A stretch of 64,000 bases of DNA. Source: JARIHD01 sp035758825. Lineage in GTDB: Bacteria; Patescibacteriota; Saccharimonadia; Saccharimonadales; UBA4665. Shown piece after piece: positions 58,180 through 64,000 of this stretch. A program made the translations under genes and the position numbers. Under the pieces are notes generated by a model. That model was not told the origin of the DNA. It searched no databases and was given only the letters and a program-made list of their open reading frames with translations. The DNA lies in the NCBI GenBank assembly GCA_035758825.1, contig DASTWA010000008.1, positions 279,437-343,436 of the forward strand, read 5' to 3'. Every line of letters starts with the position of its first letter. The stretch's first letter is position 1.

Positions 58180-60396
58180 CTATGAGAGTTTTTCGAGGGG
58201 GGCGAAGCTGATATTCAGCTTTTTGGCGCCTTTGCCCTTGAAGTAAATGGTCGCATTCTCGCCTTCCAGCTCCACGATGGTCCCCACCCCGAATAGCTGG
58301 TGCCGTACGGTGTCGCCTTCGTTCAGGTCGGGCACGTAGCGGGGTTCTTCTACAGGGACGACGACCGGCTCGCCGCTCACCTCCGGTTTAACAAAGCCGT
58401 CCGGCATGTTGCTGTGCCCCTGGCGCAAGGTGGTTGCGCTGTAGGCTCCGCCGCCGCTAAAGCCGACGCTGTTGTCGGACGGAACGAATTTGGCGTCTAC
58501 CTCGCTCAAAAAGCGGGATGGCGGATTGTGCTGGACGCCGCCAAACAGCATGCGACCGGAGGCATAAATCATGTACAGCTCTTCGCGGGCGCGGGTCATC
58601 CCTACGTAGCAAAGCCGCCGCTCCTCCTCCATTTCGGACTGGTCGTACAGGGCGCGGGAGTGCGGAAAGACGGTCTCTTCCATGCCGATCATAAAGACAG
58701 CCGGAAATTCAAGGCCCTTGGATGCGTGCAGGCTCATGAGTGTGACCGCGTTGCCCTCAAAGTCGGCCTGGTCGACATCGCTCACCAGGGCGACTTCTTC
58801 CAGGAATACGTCCATACCCTGGTCTTGGTAATTCTGGGCTACCGAAAGTAGCTCTTTGACGTTTTCTACCCGTGACTCTGCTTGGGCGGTGCCGTCCTGC
58901 AAATAACCATAGTAATCCAGCCGGCGGATGACCGACTCGATGACTTCGGCCGGCGAGGAATCTTCCATAATGCTGCGCATGGTCTGCAGCAAGTCGCTCA
59001 GCTCACTCAACCCCTTGATGGCTTTGGGCTTGAGCTGATCGCAAGTTTCTACCTCTGTCAACGCCTGAAAGAGCGTCATACCATTGTCGCGCTGCCACCT
59101 AAAGAAGGTGTCGAGGGTCTTTTCGCCGATGCCGCGGCTTGGGATGTTCACTGCCCTCGAGAAGCTGATCCGGTCTTCCGGTTGGAAGATGATGCGCAAG
59201 TAGGCCATGAGGTCTTTGATCTCTTTGCGGTCATAGAACCGCTGGCCGCCCACGATGCGGTAGGGGATGCCGTAGTGGATAAAGGTCTCTTCGACCGAAC
59301 GGCTCTGGGCATTGGTCCGGTACAGCACCGCGAAGTGGCTGTACTTGCGGTAACCGGCATCTACGGCGTTGCGGATGCGGCGGACGATAGCTTCACCTTC
59401 GGCGCGTTCGTTTACCACCTGCAGCATCTGGACCGGCAGCCCTTGGCCCGAATCGGTCCACAGTTTTTTGTCGGAGCGCTGCTGGTTGCGGGTAATGACC
59501 GCATGGGCGGCGTCCAGGATGTGTTTGGTGCTCCGGTAATTCTGCTCGAGCTTGATGACCGTGCACTTAGGATAGTCCTGTTCAAAGTTCAGGATGTTGC
59601 GGAAATCAGCACCCCTCCACGAATAAATCGATTGCCAGTCGTCACCCACCACAGCGATGTTATTTTTAGCGTTTGTCAATAGCTTGACTAATTTGTACTG
59701 GGCGGCGTTGGTGTCCTGGTATTCGTCGATCATGACGTACTTAAAACGGCGCTGCCATTTGAGGCGGATTTCGGGCTGGCTTTGGAGCATTTCTGCGGTG
59801 CGCTGGATGAGGTCGTCAAAATCCAAGGCCGCGGCTTCGTGCAGGGCCGCCTGGTACAGCGGGAAAATATCAGCGGCAGCCCGCTGCGCCGGGGTCGAAC
59901 CCGCCCCGCCCAGTTCTTCTGCGGTCATGAGTTCATTTTTGGCATTGCTGATCATGGCGGCAAGCTGCTTGGCGGGGAAACTTTTTTCATCGATCATCTT
60001 TTGCTTGCAGGCCTGCTTAATGGCATGCATACGGTCGGATTCGTCAAAAATAACAAAGCTCCTGGGGATGCCAACACTATCCCCGTCTTGGCGCAAAATA
60101 CGAACACAAATGGAGTGGAAAGTGCCCATATACGGCATAAAACTGCGGTTGTCCGGGTCTTCGTCGAGCAGCTTGGCCACCCGCTCGCGCATTTCTTTGG
60201 CCGCTTTGTTGGTAAAAGTTACGGCCAATATGTTGTAGGCGGCGGCTTTTTCAGTCGCGATGAGGTACGCGATCCGGTGCGTCAAGGTCTTGGTCTTGCC
60301 CGACCCGGCCCCAGCCTGAATAAGCAACGGCCCTTCCGTTGTTTCGACTGCACGGCGCTGCTCGGGGTTCAGCCCCTCCAGGAGTTCGTCTATCAC
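58180..60396 (-). CDS. pcrA: ATP-dependent DNA helicase, UvrD/PcrA type
   Basis: 738 residues from a GTG start (VIDELLEGLNPEQRRAVETT). SF1A motifs are complete: Walker A AGAGSGKT, Ia TFTNKAAKEMRER, II MIDEYQDTN, III VGDDWQSIYSWRGAD, IV QNYRST, V VTLMSLHASKGLEF and VI VGMTRAREELYM. A C-terminal SH3-like segment (EGDTVRHQLFGVGTIVELEG) binds RNA polymerase in PcrA. It acts in nucleotide excision repair and in clearing replication forks. Length is normal. Confidence 0.96.
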   Translation of the reverse strand: MIDELLEGLNPEQRRAVETTEGPLLIQAGAGSGKTKTLTHRIAYLIATEKAAAYNILAVTFTNKAAKEMRERVAKLLDEDPDNRSFMPYMGTFHSICVRILRQDGDSVGIPRSFVIFDESDRMHAIKQACKQKMIDEKSFPAKQLAAMISNAKNELMTAEELGGAGSTPAQRAAADIFPLYQAALHEAAALDFDDLIQRTAEMLQSQPEIRLKWQRRFKYVMIDEYQDTNAAQYKLVKLLTNAKNNIAVVGDDWQSIYSWRGADFRNILNFEQDYPKCTVIKLEQNYRSTKHILDAAHAVITRNQQRSDKKLWTDSGQGLPVQMLQVVNERAEGEAIVRRIRNAVDAGYRKYSHFAVLYRTNAQSRSVEETFIHYGIPYRIVGGQRFYDRKEIKDLMAYLRIIFQPEDRISFSRAVNIPSRGIGEKTLDTFFRWQRDNGMTLFQALTEVETCDQLKPKAIKGLSELSDLLQTMRSIMEDSSPAEVIESVIRRLDYYGYLQDGTAQAESRVENVKELLSVAQNYQDQGMDVFLEEVALVSDVDQADFEGNAVTLMSLHASKGLEFPAVFMIGMEETVFPHSRALYDQSEMEEERRLCYVGMTRAREELYMIYASGRMLFGGVQHNPPSRFLSEVDAKFVPSDNSVGFSGGGAYSATTLRQGHSNMPDGFVKPEVSGEPVVVPVEEPRYVPDLNEGDTVRHQLFGVGTIVELEGENATIYFKGKGAKKLNISFAPLEKLS

Positions 60397-60459
60397 GAAG
60401 AGTATTGTAACAGATGTCGCTTATGGATATTGCTGTAATTTAGGCGTTATTTACGTCCT

Positions 60460-60948
60460 TTAAGCGCGTTCACGGGCCAAACGCAGCATGGCGCTGGCAA
60501 AGGCTTCGGGGTTGCCGGCGGGGACATTAAACCCATGGCGCTCGTTGTATGCCAGGTCATAGTCCATATCGTCCTTGACCACGACTAGAGGTGTACATAC
60601 GCGCGCAAACGCCGGATCGTGCGAGTCGTCGGTCAAAATGGCGTCAGCATCAAAAAACGGAGACGCCTGCTGCTGTGACGTCTCCGTTTCTACTCCAAAT
60701 CGTATGCGGTTCATGATGTTTTGCATTGCCCAAAGGAGGTTTTTGTCACTTTGCACATCTGCATCACCAGCAAGTACGAGCTTAAAGTTCTGTGGAAGGT
60801 AATAAAGGGCATGGATAGCTTCGAGTAACCTGTCGATGCCGGCAGAAGGTGCAAAATACAACAGAAATTCATTCGCTTCGTCTTGATTAACACCTTGCAC
60901 ATTGGCAAGATTTGCTGTGGCAGTAGCAGTGCCTAGCGTTTGACCCAT
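60460..60948 (-). CDS. Glycosyltransferase donor-domain-like protein, acceptor domain missing
   Basis: The ATG at 60948 has AGAGG seven bases upstream; 162 residues. The sequence follows the second Rossmann domain of GT4 enzymes: FLLYFAPSAGIDRLLEAIHA, NFKLVLAGDADVQ, a shortened middle, DADAILTDDSHD, then PLVVVKDDMDYDLAYNERHG and VPAGNPEAFASAMLRLA. The N-terminal acceptor domain and the E-x7-E are absent, so it is either a truncated remnant or a stand-alone sugar-nucleotide-binding protein. Confidence 0.65.
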   Translation of the reverse strand: MGQTLGTATATANLANVQGVNQDEANEFLLYFAPSAGIDRLLEAIHALYYLPQNFKLVLAGDADVQSDKNLLWAMQNIMNRIRFGVETETSQQQASPFFDADAILTDDSHDPAFARVCTPLVVVKDDMDYDLAYNERHGFNVPAGNPEAFASAMLRLARERA

Positions 60949-61078
60949 AAGACCTCTTTCTGGGGTGGGACCCATTGCTTTATATTTGTTCCATTAATAG
61001 TTCGTACCATCGTACGATTCAGATTGCTTTTGAAATGAACGCTTGTTTTGCAATGTACGGATTTTATTATCTTATAGG

Positions 61079-61159
61079 TATAGACAGCCATTTGGTACAA
61101 GTGTCTCATTTCATGATACGTTCTGTAATCGGAACATGTCAACAAAAATATTGTATAAT
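61079..61159 (+). promoter_or_regulatory. Shared upstream motif set of HTH-methyltransferase gene 1
   Basis: TATAGACAGCCA (61079-61090), ATGATACGT (61113-61121), CATGTCAA (61135-61142) and a TGTATAAT -10-like box (61152-61159). The first three occur with identical spacing (22 and 13 bases) upstream of the paralogue at 62631, which makes them likely operators, perhaps for the HTH domains of the encoded proteins. Confidence 0.75.
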
Positions 61160-61184
61160 GTAACCAATATCACGGAGACCATTG

Positions 61185-62402
61185 GTGAAGTATTTCAAAA
61201 ATACCGAATTGGCTAAGATTTATAATGTATCGGAAAAGTCCGTCCGAAACTGGATTCAAGCCGCCCGCGAGGGAAAGCTCGATCTTGAGCTATACGAAAA
61301 AAGTGAACGGTTTTGGGTTGCAAATACCACCAAGAATACTGCCATTATAGAGCTTCAGGTAAAGAAAGGTAAAAAGTTTAAAAATCAGCGTGGACGCAAG
61401 GTAATCTCTCCATCTAAAGAATTTTACGAGATGTACAACAAGAACCAAATCCTTGATATCATCTCGAACCTAACGATACACGGCGAAACACCCCTACAAT
61501 ACACATATGTCGATGGTGGCGCCGATGATTGGGACAAATACGCACAGCGCCTTATTAAAGAAGCGGCTCCAAACATACTTAATCGCACAATTGAAATTCT
61601 CGAAACGACGTCTGGTACGGTTGGTGGGTTATTGAGCGGCTACCGGAAGGTAAACATTATTGACATCGGGCCGGGCAATGGACTGCCGATACGCTCAACT
61701 ATAGACAGGCTTAATAAAGAAGGTCGCTTAAAACGTTACATACCGATTGACATCAGCACCGACATGCTTTCCATTCTTGAAAGAAACATCAAGCACTGGT
61801 TTGGTGGCTCTGTTAAGTATGAACCCGCCATAAAGGATATAAGCCACGAACGGTTTAATGACATAATTGCGAATGACCTAATGGATTCTGAGACCATAAA
61901 TGTAGTCTTTTTGTTAGGCGGAACACTTTCAAATTTTAGGTCACCAGCTCAGGTGCTCCAAGTTATAAGAGATAGTATGGGACTAAACGATTTATTCATC
62001 TGCAGTGGCTACCTAGACACCCCAAAGACAAGGCGATACTTCGACTACTACAGTTCAAACAAACGTAAAGTTCCTGTCCAAGATGGGCTAATTTTAGATT
62101 TTTTAAACATAGATGAATCCCTATACAACGTCGAGCAACTCTTTGATGAAGAGAATCGCGCTCGTATCATCCGCGTCAGACCTAAAATTGATATCGCAAT
62201 AAGGTTTGATCTTGATGGCGCCTCCAAAACCATCGAATTAGTTAAAAATGAACCTATACTTATCTGGCGACACTGGCACAGAGCCGCCCTCGAGACCCTC
62301 CAGCTTTTGGATGCCAATGGATTTGACATTATGCAGGCTACGAAGTCTAGAGATCAGCAGTATTTAGTTACCGTTTCTAAACTTAAAAAAACGCAAGAGT
62401 AA
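61185..62402 (+). CDS. HTH domain fused to EgtD-like SAM-dependent methyltransferase, paralogue 1
   Basis: The GTG at 61185 (reading MKYFKNTELAKIY) aligns with the ATG of the paralogue and has GGAG seven bases upstream; 405 residues. Residues 1-45 form a MerR/excisionase-like HTH (TELAKIYNVSEKSVRNWIQA). From about 85 the protein resembles EgtD/DUF2260-type methyltransferases: NIIDIGPGNGLPIRSTIDRL as SAM motif I, PIDISTDMLSILERNI as motif II, and VVFLLGGTLSNFRSP, the typical EgtD FLGsxxxNf stretch. Catalysis on histidine or another small amine is possible but not shown. No ergothioneine or other pathway gene is adjacent. Confidence 0.82.
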   Translation: MKYFKNTELAKIYNVSEKSVRNWIQAAREGKLDLELYEKSERFWVANTTKNTAIIELQVKKGKKFKNQRGRKVISPSKEFYEMYNKNQILDIISNLTIHGETPLQYTYVDGGADDWDKYAQRLIKEAAPNILNRTIEILETTSGTVGGLLSGYRKVNIIDIGPGNGLPIRSTIDRLNKEGRLKRYIPIDISTDMLSILERNIKHWFGGSVKYEPAIKDISHERFNDIIANDLMDSETINVVFLLGGTLSNFRSPAQVLQVIRDSMGLNDLFICSGYLDTPKTRRYFDYYSSNKRKVPVQDGLILDFLNIDESLYNVEQLFDEENRARIIRVRPKIDIAIRFDLDGASKTIELVKNEPILIWRHWHRAALETLQLLDANGFDIMQATKSRDQQYLVTVSKLKKTQE

Positions 62403-62408
62403 ATGGCG

Positions 62409-62434
62409 CAAAGACGCCTTTCGGCGTCTTTGCA
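62409..62434 (+). terminator. Terminator hairpin after HTH-methyltransferase gene 1
   Basis: GCAAAGACGCC-TTTC-GGCGTCTTTGC is an 11-bp perfect stem with a stable tetraloop-like turn, seven bases after the stop. The T-rich section is in the stem rather than after it. Confidence 0.7.
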
Positions 62435-62529
62435 ATTCCAACTTAATATGACTGTTACTAATAAAGTAACGTATCATACCGCAAACCTTGGGGGTTTCTT
62501 TTTGCAGTACGATCGTCATTTTAAGTTGT

Positions 62530-62607
62530 TATAGACAGCCAAGTATCGTTTGATACCAATTAAATGATACGTAAAGTTTTCTGATCATGTCAAATTTTTT
62601 GTATAAT
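62530..62607 (+). promoter_or_regulatory. Shared upstream motif set of HTH-methyltransferase gene 2
   Basis: TATAGACAGCCA (62530-62541), ATGATACGT (62564-62572), CATGTCAA (62586-62593) and TGTATAAT (62600-62607). The spacings of the first three match the set before gene 1 exactly; the distance to the -10-like box is three bases shorter. Confidence 0.75.
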
Positions 62608-62630
62608 CATCCTGTGGAAAGTTTACTAAT

Positions 62631-63875
62631 ATGAGATTCTTCAGGAATAGTGACGTAACAAAACTCTACGATGTTTCGGATAAGGCAGTTCGTAATTGGA
62701 TTGTTGCTGCGCAAGAAGGCAAAGTCAATCTTGAGCTGCACCGCGAAAACGACAAATACTACATCGCCGACACGCTTCATAATGCTTCGGTGATTAAGAG
62801 CCTCGTCGAACAAGGAAGAAAGTATCGTAACACTCGATCGCACAGGAAAGTTCAACCTAAGCCTGAATTTTACAAGCTTTTCGATCATAAAGAGATCTCT
62901 CAGATAGCATCTCATCTAGAAACAAATCACGAATATCCTCAGCAATACCTTTACCGCGGAAAGGGTGCCCTACACTGGGCCGCATATATCGACAAGTTAT
63001 ACACCCTCGGCTCCGACAATTACCTAGCGTACGTCATTGAGCTCCTTGATGCCAACCGACAATACCTCTTGACGACTATAGCGCGCTACAAACATGTAAA
63101 CGTGATTGACTTAGGCGTAGGGAATGGACTAGCGGCGAGAGAATTGCTTAAAATTATTGCCATTACCGGCAAACTGAGAAGGTATGCCGCCGTTGACATA
63201 AGCCCAGAGCTGCTTGACATAGCGGAGATTAACCTAAAAGAGCACTTTGGGACCGGTCTAAAAATTGAAAAGTATCTTCGCGATCTAACTTACGATAATT
63301 ACAGTGATATTGTAAGTCGAGACAGTTACGGCGACGATGCCTCACAGACACTCAACATCGTCCTATTCCTGGGAGGAACGCTGGTAAATTTTAAAGATCC
63401 GAGGATGCCTCTTCAAAATTTACACGATAGTCTTGGAAAAAACTGCATTGTTATGTCAACTTTGAAGATGGATACGCTAAAGTCTCGACGATTTTTTGAC
63501 TTCAACCCTGAGCGGCCGAGCAAAAGCATTCTTTCTCCACATTTCAAAAATGCCCTTGAACTTCTAGGAATAGACGAAAGTCTGTACGAGACAGAACAAT
63601 ACTTTGATGCATCGCAAAAATCACGTTTTATCAAATTGCGATTAAAATTTACATTAACCCTTACTCTACAGACGGGTAGGTATATTAAATCAATAACGTT
63701 TCAAAAAGGTGACCAACTTTTAATCTGGAGAGCATGGCATTTTAATGAAAGAGAAATAATCAATACTTGGGCGGATAATGGGTTTACTCTTCTTAATTGT
63801 TCGAGATGCCAAAGTGAGGAGTACTTACTCATGACACACAAAGTCGAGACGTTAGGATCAATGCTAGTTAATTAA
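62631..63875 (+). CDS. HTH domain fused to EgtD-like SAM-dependent methyltransferase, paralogue 2
   Basis: 414 residues. It has the same order as its upstream neighbour: HTH at 1-45 (NSDVTKLYDVSDKAVRNWIV), a basic linker (RKYRNTRSHRKVQPK), then the methyltransferase with NVIDLGVGNGLAARELLKII, AAVDISPELLDIAEINL and IVLFLGGTLVNFKDP. The two are clearly diverged, so the duplication is old. In motif I the Gly-Pro-Gly of paralogue 1 reads Gly-Val-Gly. Its 3' end overlaps by 12 bp the end of a gene on the opposite strand. Confidence 0.82.
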   Translation: MRFFRNSDVTKLYDVSDKAVRNWIVAAQEGKVNLELHRENDKYYIADTLHNASVIKSLVEQGRKYRNTRSHRKVQPKPEFYKLFDHKEISQIASHLETNHEYPQQYLYRGKGALHWAAYIDKLYTLGSDNYLAYVIELLDANRQYLLTTIARYKHVNVIDLGVGNGLAARELLKIIAITGKLRRYAAVDISPELLDIAEINLKEHFGTGLKIEKYLRDLTYDNYSDIVSRDSYGDDASQTLNIVLFLGGTLVNFKDPRMPLQNLHDSLGKNCIVMSTLKMDTLKSRRFFDFNPERPSKSILSPHFKNALELLGIDESLYETEQYFDASQKSRFIKLRLKFTLTLTLQTGRYIKSITFQKGDQLLIWRAWHFNEREIINTWADNGFTLLNCSRCQSEEYLLMTHKVETLGSMLVN

Positions 63876-64000
63876 CTCCGTATGCGGTACGTCCAAGTCG
63901 ATGGTGATTACTTCGGCGTCGAGGAGGAAGTTTAGGGCGGCCAGGGCTACCAGGAGGATTAGCAAAAAGAGCAGTAGCCATTCCCACCATTTGGATTTTA
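63864..64000 (-). CDS. 3' end of a membrane protein gene (runs off the window)
   Basis: The last 44 residues are visible: KSKWWEWLLLFLLILLVALA and onward give one membrane helix, followed by an acidic tail that ends PHTELIN before the TAG at 63864. Family cannot be told from this fragment. Confidence 0.55.
   Translation of the reverse strand, partial: KSKWWEWLLLFLLILLVALAALNFLLDAEVITIDLDVPHTELIN

Noticed and set aside
58882..59682. Long open frames on the plus strand opposite pcrA
   Set aside because: pcrA is complete with all helicase motifs; the antisense frames come from its codon composition.
1..64000. Recoded UGA (glycine) as in Absconditabacteria/Gracilibacteria
   Set aside because: Many genes end in TGA at family-typical lengths (for example atpF, and the ATGA overlaps in the ATPase operon), and no in-frame TGA replaces conserved Gly.

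Overview
The window looks like chromosome of a member of Candidatus Saccharibacteria (TM7; Patescibacteria/CPR). This is inference. It rests on a compact layout of mostly short operons, a monoderm-type cell-surface repertoire (DUF916-type protein beside beta-rich exported proteins, an Rpf-like G5/DUF348 protein next to rsmA), no biosynthetic pathways, a lone set of conserved housekeeping genes, and TGA used as an ordinary stop codon, which argues against the recoded Absconditabacteria/Gracilibacteria. Four tRNAs (Leu-UAA, Cys-GCA, Gly-GCC, Phe-GAA) and a tmRNA are present; all read on the minus strand.

Positions 1-17430 are almost entirely minus-strand. They hold mnmA, a five-gene surface-protein operon (1167-6288), one plus-strand membrane-anchored beta-repeat protein, and a long run metG-tatD-two unknown genes-cysteine desulfurase followed by an F1-type ATPase operon (13264-7378). 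That ATPase operon has b, delta, alpha, gamma, beta and epsilon. It has no recognisable a subunit, and where the c ring should be it has a 279-residue secreted-domain protein ending in a c-like hairpin without the proton-carrying carboxylate. Cysteine desulfurase and MnmA can supply and perform tRNA 2-thiolation.

Positions 17569-32734 are a mixed region. It has NUDIX enzymes, an HNH gene squeezed between tRNA-Leu and tRNA-Cys, a GH37 trehalase-like enzyme, a SulP transporter carrying a C-terminal nucleotidyltransferase-like domain, a CTP-synthase-like/Ham1 fusion, an alkylation-repair pair (Ada-AlkA fusion plus Ogt), and a GntR/ABC-transporter operon whose start codon lies inside a near-perfect 40-bp palindrome.

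Positions about 32860-45888 are the most unusual part: an integron-like cassette array ending at tRNA-Gly(GCC). Six near-complete copies and one half copy of a 145-177 bp foldback element separate one- to three-gene minus-strand cassettes (acetyltransferases, deaminase, NUDIX, glycosyltransferase, nucleotidyltransferase, Fic/Doc toxin, DMT transporter, hydrolase, metalloprotease, unknowns). Each element carries the T-arm and CCA end of tRNA-Gly, a terminator hairpin and a terminal inverted repeat. Three cassette genes are clearly frameshifted and a fourth is suspected. No integrase is in the window.

Positions 45955-60948 return to core and surface functions: a GH135-like (spherulin-4) surface protein, a second trehalase, an RND transporter, a DEAD-box helicase, tmRNA with a 26-residue tag, MarR, RsmA plus an Rpf-like protein, and PcrA/UvrD. 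Positions 61079-63875 hold two tandem paralogues that join an N-terminal HTH to an EgtD-like methyltransferase, each behind the same three-motif upstream region.
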